Positions 7,885 through 15,087 are shown, numbered from the stretch's first letter. The stretch: DNA of 24,321 nt from Deltaproteobacteria bacterium RBG_16_54_18 (GCA_001797935.1 MGQT01000063.1:1-24321); one strand, 5' to 3'. Translations and numbers: made by a program. Notes: generated by a model from the sequence alone, not told the origin.

Positions 7885-8397
7885 ATGGTGGGGAAGATAG
7901 ATTCCACTTCCAATGGACATGAGTTGACCGATCGGGTCGTACATATCAACAGGGTCGCGAAGGTCGTCAAAGGAGGCAGGAGATTTCGTTTCAGCGCCCT
8001 CGTCGTGGTGGGAGACGGCAGGGGCACGGTCGGCAGTGGGCTGGGAAAGGCCCATGAGGTGCCCGAGGCCATACGGAAGGGCATCGAGCTCGCGAAAAAG
8101 AACCTGGTCAAGGTCCCCATCGTCAATGGCACCATCCCCTATATGGTCCACGGGAAGTTCGGCGCGGGCAAGGTCGTGCTCAGACCGGCCTCGGAGGGGA
8201 CCGGCGTTATTGCCGGGGCGGCGGTCAGGGCGGTGGTGGAGGTAGCGGGGATACAAAACATCCTCACCAAATCCCTCGGTTCCAATAATCCTCACAACCT
8301 GGTCAAGGCTACCTTCGCCGGGCTCAAATTGCTCAAGACGGCGGAGGAGATCGCGCAGAAACGGGGAATAGAGGTAGGAGCAATCCTGAGGCACTAG
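7885..8397 (+). CDS. rpsE: 30S ribosomal protein S5
   Basis: A 170-residue protein with the S5 N-terminal double-stranded-RNA-binding-like domain (VVHINRVAKVVKGGRRFRFSA) and a C-terminal domain with TGVIAGAAVRAV and GSNNPHNLVKAT. S5 affects decoding fidelity and mRNA unwinding. ATG 7885 is preferred because GGGAGGAG precedes it. A TTG at 7870 that overlaps the rplR stop (TTGA) is in frame and would add five residues, so coupled initiation there cannot be excluded. Confidence 0.96.
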   Translation: MVGKIDSTSNGHELTDRVVHINRVAKVVKGGRRFRFSALVVVGDGRGTVGSGLGKAHEVPEAIRKGIELAKKNLVKVPIVNGTIPYMVHGKFGAGKVVLRPASEGTGVIAGAAVRAVVEVAGIQNILTKSLGSNNPHNLVKATFAGLKLLKTAEEIAQKRGIEVGAILRH

Positions 8398-8398
8398 C

Positions 8399-8581
8399 AT
8401 GGAAAAAGGATATTTAAAACTCAAATTGATCCGCAGCGGCATCGGACGTCTCCCCAAACAACGGTCGGTCTTGCGGGGCATGGGTTTGACAAAATTACAC
8501 AAGGTGGTGGTCCTCAAGGACACCCCGGAGACGTGGGGGATGATTAAAAAGGTCTCTCACCTCGTGGAGGTAATCGAGTAA
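8399..8581 (+). CDS. rpmD: 50S ribosomal protein L30
   Basis: A 60-residue protein with the L30 pattern LKLIRSGIGRLPKQRSVLRGMGL and TPETWGMIKKVSHLV. It starts 1 base after the rpsE stop and has no obvious ribosome binding site of its own beyond TGAGG, so coupling to rpsE is likely. L30 is missing in some bacterial lineages, so its presence is mildly informative. Confidence 0.96.
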   Translation: MEKGYLKLKLIRSGIGRLPKQRSVLRGMGLTKLHKVVVLKDTPETWGMIKKVSHLVEVIE

Positions 8582-8582
8582 G

Positions 8583-9020
8583 ATGTTAGGAAAACTGCAA
8601 CCCCCTCGGGGAGCGAAAAAAAGGCCGAAACGCGTGGGCAGAGGCCCCGGTTCGGGACACGGCAAGACGTCGTGCAAGGGCTCCAAGGGGCAGAAGGCGC
8701 GTAGCGGCGCTCCCATCCGTCCCGGCTTTGAAGGCGGGCAGATGCCGCTGCAGCGCAGGCTTCCCAAGCGGGGGTTCAGGAATATATTCAAGGAACGGTT
8801 TGCCCTGGTGAATGTTAAGGACCTCAACCGTTTTTCCGCGGGTGCGGTCGTGGATATCGAGGCCCTGCAGAAGGCGGGGCTCGTGAAAAAGGTCTATGAT
8901 GGGGTGAAGATACTCGGAGACGGCGATCTTCAGGTTGCCGTCACCGTCAAGGCCCACAAATTTACCGAGGCGGCGCGCAAAAAGATCGAGGCGGCCGCCG
9001 GGAAGGTCGAAGTGGCCTAA
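8583..9020 (+). CDS. rplO: 50S ribosomal protein L15
   Basis: A 145-residue protein with the glycine- and arginine-rich N-terminal extension (RVGRGPGSGHGKTSCKGSKGQ region, about residues 17-38) that threads into 23S rRNA, and GFEGGQMPLQRRLPKRGF. It starts 1 base after the rpmD stop, with a GGAGG about 13 bases upstream. secY starts 2 bases downstream, the usual order. Confidence 0.97.
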   Translation: MLGKLQPPRGAKKRPKRVGRGPGSGHGKTSCKGSKGQKARSGAPIRPGFEGGQMPLQRRLPKRGFRNIFKERFALVNVKDLNRFSAGAVVDIEALQKAGLVKKVYDGVKILGDGDLQVAVTVKAHKFTEAARKKIEAAAGKVEVA

Positions 9021-9022
9021 CC

Positions 9023-10330
9023 ATGGCAGCGATCGGCAATATCTTCAAGATCCCGGAGCTCAAGAAGCGCATTCTGATTTCTTTTTTGCTTTTGGCGGTC
9101 TATCGGGTGGGATGTCACATACCCACGCCGGGTATCGACAGCGCCGCCCTCACTAAATTCTTTGAGCAGGGGGGAGCAGGAAACCTCTTCGGGCTCGTCG
9201 ATATGTTTGCGGGGGGCGCGCTTAAACGCCTTTCCGTCTTTGCCCTCGGCATTATGCCCTACATCAGCGCCTCCATTATCCTGCAGTTGCTCACCGTGGT
9301 CGTCCCCTACCTCGAACGCCTGCAGAAAGAGGGGGAAATGGGGAGGAGGAAGATCATTCAGTATACCAGGTACGGCACGGTCGTCCTCAGCCTCATTCAG
9401 GGCTTCGGCATCTCGGTGGGGCTCGAGGGGATGGGACAACAGATGGGGATCGTCCTCCATCCCGGCTGGTCCTTCCGCTTCATGACGACGATCACCCTCG
9501 CCGCCGGCACCTCTTTTCTGATGTGGCTGGGGGAACAGATCACCGAGCGAGGTATCGGGAACGGGATCTCTCTGATCATCTTTGCGGGGATCGTTGCCAG
9601 TATGCCCACGGCAATCGTCCAGACCGCAAATTTGGTAAGGACCGGCATACTCTCGCCTTTCCTCGTCTTCGGGATCGTGGCCATGATGGTCGCCGTCATC
9701 GCCTTTATCGTTGCCATGGAGACCTCCCATCGCCGGATACCGGTACAGTACGCAAAGCGTATCATCGGCAGGCACATGTACGGGGGGCAGACCACGCACC
9801 TCCCCCTGAAGATCAACACGGCGGGCGTCATCCCCCCTATCTTTGCTTCCTCTATTCTCATGTTTCCCGCGACCATCGCGCAGTTCGTGAATCATCCCTG
9901 GATGAAGGTTGTGGCAGATAACCTTTCTCCCAGTACGCTCATTTATAATCTCCTCTTTGTGGCGTTCATCATCTTCTTCTGCTACTTTTACACGGCGGTG
10001 GTCTTCAACCCGGTGGATGTGGCGGAAAACATGAGGAAGTACGGCGGCTTTATCCCCGGCATTCGACCGGGGGGGCCAACCGCCGACTATATCGATCGGG
10101 TCCTCACCCGTATCACCTTGGGGGGGGCGATTTATGTGGCCGGGATATGCGTCTTGCCTGCCTTTCTGATCGCCAAGTTCAACGTCCCCTTTTACTTCGG
10201 GGGGACGGGGTTGCTCATCGTGGTCGGCGTAGCGCTGGATACTGTCCAGCAGATCGAATCCCACATGCTGTCCCGGAACTATGAAGGGTTGCTCAAGGGG
10301 GGAAGGATCAAAGGTCGTCTCGGCAGATAA
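9023..10330 (+). CDS. secY: Protein translocase subunit SecY
   Basis: A 435-residue, ten-helix membrane protein that forms the SecYEG channel in the inner membrane. The N-terminus IPELKKRILISFLLLAVYR leads into TM1. The plug region follows TM1. Conserved pieces include GIMPYISASIILQLL, TRYGTVVLSLIQ, EQITERGIGNGISLIIF and NPVDVAENMRKYGGFIPGIRPG. The last includes the cytoplasmic loop that binds SecA and ribosomes. It is 2 bases from rplO, which fits coupled expression in the spc operon. Length and topology are normal. Confidence 0.98.
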   Translation: MAAIGNIFKIPELKKRILISFLLLAVYRVGCHIPTPGIDSAALTKFFEQGGAGNLFGLVDMFAGGALKRLSVFALGIMPYISASIILQLLTVVVPYLERLQKEGEMGRRKIIQYTRYGTVVLSLIQGFGISVGLEGMGQQMGIVLHPGWSFRFMTTITLAAGTSFLMWLGEQITERGIGNGISLIIFAGIVASMPTAIVQTANLVRTGILSPFLVFGIVAMMVAVIAFIVAMETSHRRIPVQYAKRIIGRHMYGGQTTHLPLKINTAGVIPPIFASSILMFPATIAQFVNHPWMKVVADNLSPSTLIYNLLFVAFIIFFCYFYTAVVFNPVDVAENMRKYGGFIPGIRPGGPTADYIDRVLTRITLGGAIYVAGICVLPAFLIAKFNVPFYFGGTGLLIVVGVALDTVQQIESHMLSRNYEGLLKGGRIKGRLGR

Positions 10331-10352
10331 CCGGGATGGGCGAGGTAAGCAA

Positions 10353-10997
10353 ATGAATCTGATTTTATTAGGGCCGCCGGGCTCGGGAAAAGGCACGCAG
10401 GCAAAAAAGATCGTGGAACGGTACCATATACCGCAGATATCCACCGGTGATATCCTCCGGGCGGCGGTGAAGGAGCAGACCCCCCTGGGGAAAGAGGCCA
10501 AGGCGTATATGGATCAGGGAAAATTGGTCCCGGACGAGGTCGTCATCGGTATCGTGCGGGACAGACTCAAGGCCGCGGATTGTAAGAACGGTTTTATTCT
10601 GGACGGCTTTCCCCGTACCGTGCCCCAGGCCGAGGCCTTGGCGGCCACCTTGCAGACGATGAACCGGACGATAGACTATGTCGTCAGCATCGACGTCAAC
10701 AACGAGGAATTGCTCAAACGTTTGACCGGCAGGAGGACGTGTCGGGGCTGCGGCGCGATGTATCATCTCATCTTCGACCCCCCGCGGAAGGAAGGGGTAT
10801 GTGACCGATGCGGCGGGGAGCTGTACCAGCGGGACGACGACAAAGAGGAGACGATCAAAGAAAGGCTGCGGGTATACGATGCGCAGACTGCTCCTCTGAT
10901 TGCATACTATCGCGACAAGGGGAGCTTACGGACCATCGACGGCGTCGGAGCGATGGAGCAGATCTTTCAAGCAATCGTGAAGGTCGTCGAGGGGTGA
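10353..10997 (+). CDS. adk: Adenylate kinase, zinc-LID type
   Basis: A 214-residue cytoplasmic enzyme that interconverts ATP + AMP and 2 ADP. The P-loop GPPGSGKGT is at residues 7-15. DGFPRT (84-89) belongs to the AMP-binding core. The LID carries four cysteines (130, 133, 150, 153), so it is of the zinc-stabilised type found in Gram-positives and many anaerobes. The start at ATG 10353 (MNLILLGPPG) is chosen from the family N-terminus; it has GAGG upstream. Upstream in-frame codons lie within secY. The map gene often found next is absent: infA follows after 10 bases. Confidence 0.97.
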   Translation: MNLILLGPPGSGKGTQAKKIVERYHIPQISTGDILRAAVKEQTPLGKEAKAYMDQGKLVPDEVVIGIVRDRLKAADCKNGFILDGFPRTVPQAEALAATLQTMNRTIDYVVSIDVNNEELLKRLTGRRTCRGCGAMYHLIFDPPRKEGVCDRCGGELYQRDDDKEETIKERLRVYDAQTAPLIAYYRDKGSLRTIDGVGAMEQIFQAIVKVVEG

Positions 10998-11007
10998 TGG
11001 GGGCACC

Positions 11008-11265
11008 ATGCCCAAGGCCGATGCCTACTCGGTGGAAGGAACGGTAACGGAGACCCTCCCGAACGCGATGTTTAGGGTGGAACTCGAAGGGGGTCACCGG
11101 GTATTGGCCCATATCTCGGGGAAGATGCGGATGCACTACATCAAGATCTTGCCGGGGGATAAGGTGACGGTAGAGATCTCTCCCTATGATCTCACGAGAG
11201 GGCGAATCACCTATCGGGGGAAAAAGACCGTTGAGCAGCAAGCGGGCAGAGGAGGAGCGAAATGA
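11008..11265 (+). CDS. infA: Translation initiation factor IF-1 with C-terminal extension
   Basis: An OB-fold protein with the IF-1 core VEGTVTETLPNAMFRVEL, LAHISGKMR and GDKVTVEISPYDLTRGRI. It binds the 30S A site during initiation. Typical IF-1 proteins have about 72 residues; this one has 85. The extra 13 residues at the C-terminus (KTVEQQAGRGGAK) run into the four-base overlap with rpmJ (ATGA at 11262-11265). The overlap suggests coupling and leaves little room for a shorter form. The N-terminus MPKADAYSVEG matches in length. Confidence 0.96.
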   Translation: MPKADAYSVEGTVTETLPNAMFRVELEGGHRVLAHISGKMRMHYIKILPGDKVTVEISPYDLTRGRITYRGKKTVEQQAGRGGAK

Positions 11266-11375
11266 AGGTGAGATCTTCCGTCAAGAAGATCTGTGATAAA
11301 TGCAAGGTCATCAAGCGCAAGGGTGTCGTCAGGGTCATCTGTGTAAACCCGAAGCATAAACAGAGACAAGGTTAA
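11262..11375 (+). CDS. rpmJ: 50S ribosomal protein L36, zinc form
   Basis: A 37-residue protein, the usual size. It reads MKVRSSVKKICDKCKVIKR and then VVRVICVNPKHKQRQG. Cys11, Cys14, Cys27 and His32 form the zinc-binding set of the C+ form of L36. The ATG overlaps the infA stop by four bases, with GGAGGAG upstream inside infA. L36 is one of the smallest proteins of the 50S subunit. Confidence 0.97.
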   Translation: MKVRSSVKKICDKCKVIKRKGVVRVICVNPKHKQRQG

Positions 11376-11388
11376 GAGGGAGGAAGCA

Positions 11389-11757
11389 GTGGCCAGACTT
11401 TCAGGAGTAGACCTACCGAAGGACAAGCGGGTTGAGATCGCCCTTACGTATATCTACGGCATCGGCCGCAGTACGTCCCAACGGATATTGAACGAGGCGG
11501 GCGTCGATTGGAACAAGAAGGCCGGCGCCTTGACGGAGACGGAGGTGGTCAAGATCAGGGGGATCATTGACGGTACGTGTAAGGTAGAGGGGGATCTGAG
11601 GCGGGAAGTGGCGATGAATATTAAGGGGCTCATGGACTTGGGCTCCTATCGCGGCCTGCGCCATCGCCGGTCCTTGCCGGTCAGGGGACAGCGGACCCAT
11701 ACCAATGCCAGGACTCGCAAGGGCCCGCGCCGTGGATTGGCCGGGAGGAAGAGATAA
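11389..11757 (+). CDS. rpsM: 30S ribosomal protein S13
   Basis: A 122-residue protein that starts MARLSGVDLPKDKRVEIALTYIYGIG, with the C-terminal SYRGLRHRRSLPVRGQRTHTNARTRKGPRR tail that contacts P-site tRNA. GTG start at 11389 with GAGGGAGGA just upstream. It is the first gene of the classical alpha operon; here it follows rpmJ by 13 bases with no visible promoter. Confidence 0.98.
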   Translation: MARLSGVDLPKDKRVEIALTYIYGIGRSTSQRILNEAGVDWNKKAGALTETEVVKIRGIIDGTCKVEGDLRREVAMNIKGLMDLGSYRGLRHRRSLPVRGQRTHTNARTRKGPRRGLAGRKR

Positions 11758-11775
11758 TAAGAAAAGGGAGAGTGT

Positions 11776-12168
11776 ATGGCCAAGGGAGAACAGCGAGGTG
11801 GAAAGAAAAAGGTCAGAGCCAATATTGCAGTGGGGATCGTTCACATCCAGGCTACCTTTAACAATACGATAGTAACCTTTACCGATGAGCAGGGGAACAC
11901 CATTTCGTGGGCCAGCGGCGGGACCCAGGGGTTCAAGGGGTCGCGTAAGGGCACGCCCTTTGCCGCCCAGCTGGCAGCGGCAGCCGCGGCCAAAAAGGCC
12001 ATGGAATCCGGCATGCGGGCGGTAGATGTCTACGTAAAAGGCCCCGGGGCAGGAAGAGAGGCCGCCTTGCGGGCCTTGCAGGCCGCAGGCATGAAGGTGC
12101 ACATGATCAAGGACGTTACCCCGATACCGCACAACGGCTGTAGGCCTCCAAAGAGGAGGAGGGTGTAG
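11776..12168 (+). CDS. rpsK: 30S ribosomal protein S11
   Basis: A 130-residue protein with GIVHIQATFNNTIVTFTDEQGN, SRKGTPFAAQLAA and the C-terminal DVTPIPHNGCRPPKRRRV that is near invariant in S11, a platform protein of the 30S. AAAAGGGAGAG precedes ATG 11776. rpsD starts 1 base after its stop. Confidence 0.98.
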   Translation: MAKGEQRGGKKKVRANIAVGIVHIQATFNNTIVTFTDEQGNTISWASGGTQGFKGSRKGTPFAAQLAAAAAAKKAMESGMRAVDVYVKGPGAGREAALRALQAAGMKVHMIKDVTPIPHNGCRPPKRRRV

Positions 12169-12169
12169 C

Positions 12170-12799
12170 GTGGCCAGATATAACGATTCGGTTTGCCGGC
12201 TCTGCCGCCGTGAGGGGATGAAACTCTTTCTCAAGGGGGAGCGTTGTTACACGGATAAATGTGCCTTCGATCGGCGGGGGTACCCGCCCGGGCAACACGG
12301 GCAGCGCCGCATCAAGTTTTCCGACTATGGCATTCAACTGCGGGAAAAGCAAAAGGTGAGACGCATCTATGGGGTGTCGGAGAGGCAGTTTCGCAATTAT
12401 TTCGCCAAGGCCGACCGGCAAAAGGGTATTACCGGCGCAAATCTCCTGATCCTCTTGGAACGGCGGCTCGATAACGCGATATACCGGCTCGGCTTTGCCA
12501 CCTCGCGTCAGGAGGCGCGGCAATTGGTCGGAGGCGGCCACTTTGCTGTCAACGGGCGCACGGTCAGTATTCCGTCGTATCTCGTGAAACCGGACGATGT
12601 GATCGAGGTCAAGGAGAAGAGCAAGGGGATGCAGCGAATCAAGGAGGCAGTGGAGGGGATGGCCAGACGGGGGATGCCCCAATGGCTTGCTCTGGAAAAG
12701 GACTCCCTCAAGGGAATGGTCAAGGGATGGCCCGATCGCGCGGAGCTTACGACCCCTCCCATCCAAGAGCAGCTCATCGTAGAGTTATACTCTAAATAG
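12170..12799 (+). CDS. rpsD: 30S ribosomal protein S4, zinc form
   Basis: A 209-residue protein. The N-terminal domain has Cys9, Cys12, Cys26 and Cys31, the zinc-binding form. The S4 RNA-binding domain lies at about residues 96-160, with RRLDNAIYRLGFATSRQEARQLV and HFAVNGRTV. S4 nucleates 30S assembly and often autoregulates the alpha operon. GTG start at 12170 with AGAGGAGGAGG at the end of rpsK. It is followed by 132 bases filled with palindromic repeats before rpoA. Confidence 0.97.
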   Translation: MARYNDSVCRLCRREGMKLFLKGERCYTDKCAFDRRGYPPGQHGQRRIKFSDYGIQLREKQKVRRIYGVSERQFRNYFAKADRQKGITGANLLILLERRLDNAIYRLGFATSRQEARQLVGGGHFAVNGRTVSIPSYLVKPDDVIEVKEKSKGMQRIKEAVEGMARRGMPQWLALEKDSLKGMVKGWPDRAELTTPPIQEQLIVELYSK

Positions 12800-12800
12800 T

Positions 12801-12857
12801 GAGTCCGTAGGGCTCAGTCCTACGGACTCATCCGTAGGGCTCAGTCCTACGGACTCA
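12801..12857 (+). repeat. Tandem 27-base palindromic repeat, two units
   Basis: The unit TCCGTAGGGCTCAGTCCTAC plus GGACTCA occurs twice in a row (about 12804-12830 and 12831-12857). The first copy, with the preceding bases, forms a perfect 11-bp stem (12801-12811 with 12819-12829) and a 7-base loop. The second forms an 8-bp stem (12831-12838 with 12846-12853). The right arm of unit 1 can also pair with the left arm of unit 2 (12819-12826 with 12831-12838), so alternative folds exist. No T-run follows, so it is not a standard terminator. Confidence 0.9.
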
Positions 12858-12858
12858 T

Positions 12859-12894
12859 CCGTAGGGTTCAACCCCTCGGGCTCAGCCCGTAGGG
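12859..12894 (+). repeat. Degenerate third and fourth palindromic units
   Basis: Directly after the tandem repeats, the sequence continues as variants of the same hairpin. CCGTAGGG, a TTCAAC-like loop and CCCTCGG make one. The overlapping segment 12873-12894 pairs as a 9-bp stem with one bulged T and a TCA loop. The shared core (CCGTAGGG stem, CTCA/TTCA loop) marks these as decayed or divergent members of one repeat family. A dispersed genomic repeat is likely, but this cannot be checked in one window. Confidence 0.75.
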
Positions 12895-12895
12895 T

Positions 12896-12914
12896 CCCCG
12901 CCCGCAGGGCGGGG
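12896..12914 (+). promoter_or_regulatory. GC-only hairpin abutting the rpoA ribosome binding site
   Basis: CCCCGCCC-GCA-GGGCGGGG makes a perfect 8-bp stem with a 3-base loop. The next bases, 12915-12919, are GGAGG, the best ribosome binding site for rpoA, 12 bases from its ATG. A weaker AAAGG at 12925-12929 is closer. Such a stable stem beside the site could modulate rpoA translation or define an mRNA processing end. The function is inference; the fold is read directly. Confidence 0.5.
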
Positions 12915-12931
12915 GGAGGCATCGAAAGGTT

Positions 12932-13957
12932 ATGGAAATAAACGAGAAGAATTGGAAGTCCTTGATCAAAGCGAAACGGCTCGAGGTTGAGGAAGAGACC
13001 TTAACGGGGTACTACGGTAAGTTCGTGACCGAACCCCTGGAGCGGGGCTTCGGCATAACCTTGGGGAACTCCTTACGCAGGGTCATGCTCTCTTCTATTC
13101 AGGGGGCGGCCATCACCGCGGTCTCTCTGGATAAGAGCCTGCACGAGTTTTCGATACTGCCCGGCGTTAAAGAAGATATTACCGACATCATTCTCAATTT
13201 AAAAGAGATCGTCTTTACCCTGCACGGCACCGGTCCCAAGACCGTGCGCATAGAGGCCAAGGGGGAGAAGGCGGTTACGGCGGGGGATATCATCACCGAC
13301 GCCGACGTGAAGATAATCAATCCCGAGCATCACATTTGTCTCCTGGACAAGGGTGCTCGTTTCACCATGGAGATGACGGTCAAGGCGGGGAAGGGATATG
13401 TCCCCGCCGAGAGGAATAAAGAGGAGGACATGCCGATCGGGACCATGCCCATCGACGCTATTTTTACGCCGATCAAGAAGGTGAACTACACGGTGACCAA
13501 CGCGCGCGTCGGGCAGATTACGGACTACGACAAGCTGACGATCGAGGTCTGGACCAACGGGAGCATCAGGCCCGACGACGCCCTCGCCCTGGCGGCCAAG
13601 ATCCTCAAAGACCAATTAACCGTATTCATCAACTTCGAAGAGCCGCTGGAAGAGGTTTCGTGCAAGGACGATGAGGACAAGAAGAAACGGGACCGCGAAG
13701 AGCTGCGCGACAAGCTGTTTAAGAGCGTCGATGAACTCGAGTTGTCGGTCAGATCGGCGAACTGTTTGAAAAATGCCAACATCCAATTCATCTCGGAATT
13801 GGTACAAAAAACGGAACAGGATATCCTGCAAACCAAGAATTTCGGCAGGAAGTCCTTGAATGAAATAAAAGACGTTTTGGTAGGGATGGGTCTTTGCTTG
13901 GGGATGAACATAGACGATCTCTCGCCTCCCGCGGCGAACAATAAGAAAGAAGAGTAA
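12932..13957 (+). CDS. rpoA: DNA-directed RNA polymerase alpha subunit
   Basis: A 341-residue protein. The N-terminal dimerisation and assembly domain (about 1-235) includes YGKFVTEPLERGFGITLGNSLRRVMLSS. A short charged linker rich in D, K and E follows. The C-terminal domain (about 265-325) has DELELSVRSANCLKNANI and TKNFGRKSLNEIK, the surface that contacts UP elements and activators. Its two-domain length is normal. It is separated from rpsD by the repeat-filled 132-base spacer and followed by rplQ after 12 bases. Confidence 0.98.
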   Translation: MEINEKNWKSLIKAKRLEVEEETLTGYYGKFVTEPLERGFGITLGNSLRRVMLSSIQGAAITAVSLDKSLHEFSILPGVKEDITDIILNLKEIVFTLHGTGPKTVRIEAKGEKAVTAGDIITDADVKIINPEHHICLLDKGARFTMEMTVKAGKGYVPAERNKEEDMPIGTMPIDAIFTPIKKVNYTVTNARVGQITDYDKLTIEVWTNGSIRPDDALALAAKILKDQLTVFINFEEPLEEVSCKDDEDKKKRDREELRDKLFKSVDELELSVRSANCLKNANIQFISELVQKTEQDILQTKNFGRKSLNEIKDVLVGMGLCLGMNIDDLSPPAANNKKEE

Positions 13958-13969
13958 GGGGAAAATTCG

Positions 13970-14416
13970 ATGCGACACCGAATGGCCAAGAGAAAGCTCA
14001 GCCGCACCACGAGCCATCGCCTCATGATGTTGCGCAATATGGTTACCTCGTTGTTCGAGCACGAGCGGATTGAGACGACCGAGGCCAAGGCAAAAGAGGT
14101 GCGCGTCGTTGCAGAACGGCTCATCACGCTCGGCAAGCGGGGGGACTTGCACGCCCAACGTCAGGCCTTAAGGCTCATTAACAATAAAAAAGTCGCCCAT
14201 AAGCTTTTCACGGAGATAGCGCCTCGCTTCGCCGAGCGTCACGGCGGTTATACGCACATCTTGAAGACCAGAAGCCGGATCGGCGACGGTGCCGATCTCG
14301 CCATCATCGAATTGCTTCCTACGGTGGAGAAACCGGCGCACGAGAAGCCGGGCAAGAAGGCCGCCGAAAAAAAGACCGTTGAAAAAAAGGCCGGCGCCGA
14401 AAAGAAAGCACCGTAG
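13970..14416 (+). CDS. rplQ: 50S ribosomal protein L17 with charged C-terminal tail
   Basis: The L17 core (MRHRMAKRKLSRTTSHR, MVTSLFEHERIETTEAKAKE, GGYTHILKTRSRIGDGA) ends near residue 120. A tail of about 28 residues rich in Lys, Glu and Ala (PGKKAAEKKTVEKKAG) follows. Such tails occur in several lineages and are probably disordered or RNA-binding. AAGGGGAAAA lies upstream of ATG 13970. It is the last gene of the ribosomal cluster. The next gene converges on it only 15 bases downstream, and no clear terminator hairpin is seen. Confidence 0.97.
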   Translation: MRHRMAKRKLSRTTSHRLMMLRNMVTSLFEHERIETTEAKAKEVRVVAERLITLGKRGDLHAQRQALRLINNKKVAHKLFTEIAPRFAERHGGYTHILKTRSRIGDGADLAIIELLPTVEKPAHEKPGKKAAEKKTVEKKAGAEKKAP

Positions 14417-14431
14417 AACGGCAAGGCCCGG

Positions 14432-14914
14432 TCACAACTTATACTTAAAATCCCGCAGTAACTTTCTACGCCACTCGACCCCCGCGGCATCCTCAACGCC
14501 CTGGGGAGAGGAGCCATCGATCACCCCGAGGACACCCCTGCCGTTCTCCGTCTCGGCGACGATGACTTCCACGGGGTTGGCGGTGGCACAGTAGACGGTG
14601 CATACCTCCTGACACATCTTGACGGCGTTTAAACAGTTGATGGGGAAGGCGTCCTTGAGCACGATGATGAAGGTATGGCCGGCACCCACCTGCGCGGCAT
14701 TGTCCCGCGCGACGGCGACCAGGTCGGGGTCGTTCCCCTCCGACCGGATCAGGCAATGCCCCGATGCCTCGCAAAAGGCGAGGCCGAACTTCGCCGACGG
14801 CACGGCGCCGATCATGATCTCATAGAGGTCTTCCGCCGTCTTGATAAAATGGCTCTGCCCGAAGATAATATTCGTTCCTTCCGGGATTTCGAGCCGCACG
14901 GTCTTGATCTCCAT
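14432..14914 (-). CDS. Adenosine-specific kinase (DUF355 family)
   Basis: A 160-residue protein with the pattern NIIFGQSHFIKTAEDLYE near residues 15-32 and FGLAFCEASGHCLIR, matching the family named adenosine-specific kinase (formerly DUF355, PF04008), described from archaea and some anaerobic bacteria. The name comes from a structural study; the physiological role is poorly established. Minus-strand ATG at 14914 with GGGGGAG five bases upstream. The gene converges on rplQ. Upstream lie about 300 bases with hairpin repeats and no clear promoter. The family assignment rests on remembered motifs and is fairly secure; the substrate is not. Confidence 0.85.
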   Translation of the reverse strand: MEIKTVRLEIPEGTNIIFGQSHFIKTAEDLYEIMIGAVPSAKFGLAFCEASGHCLIRSEGNDPDLVAVARDNAAQVGAGHTFIIVLKDAFPINCLNAVKMCQEVCTVYCATANPVEVIVAETENGRGVLGVIDGSSPQGVEDAAGVEWRRKLLRDFKYKL

Positions 14915-14942
14915 TGCACTCCCCCTTTCCTTATTTTATATC

Positions 14943-14972
14943 CCTTCTCCCCTTACTAGTAAGGGGAGAAGG
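14943..14972. repeat. Perfect 30-base palindrome
   Basis: CCTTCTCCCCTTACT and its exact reverse complement meet with no spacer, giving a 30-base dyad centred on ACTAGT. It lies just upstream of the adenosine-kinase-like gene (start at 14914) on the minus strand. It could be an operator, a cruciform-forming site or an end of a small repeat element. On the minus strand it is followed by AT-rich sequence but no T-run. Confidence 0.85.
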
Positions 14973-14983
14973 TGGAGTCCCGC

Positions 14984-15027
14984 ACCGCTTTGCGTAAACC
15001 GTAGACTACGGGATACCGCAAGGCGGT
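14984..15027. repeat. Bipartite hairpin
   Basis: The outer arms ACCGCTTTGCG (14984-14994) and CGCAAGGCGGT (15017-15027) pair over 11 positions with one G-T pair. An inner stem CCGTA/TACGG (14999-15003 with 15007-15011) has a GAC loop. The inner CCGTA core is reminiscent of the repeats before rpoA, but the arms differ, so common origin is only a guess. Confidence 0.65.
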
Positions 15028-15087
15028 AGTTGAGGGGTTACAATAAAAACAATATCTTAAATGCTTTGTAATTGTTCCCCTCACCCC

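Noticed and set aside
9017..10501. Minus-strand frame of 494 codons opposite secY
   Set aside because: It is antisense to secY and adk and is rich in D, H, G and R as expected from shadow frames of GC-rich genes, with no recognisable domain.
12801..12894. CRISPR-like short tandem repeats
   Set aside because: Units are directly adjacent, each is an internal palindrome, there are no unique spacers and no cas genes.
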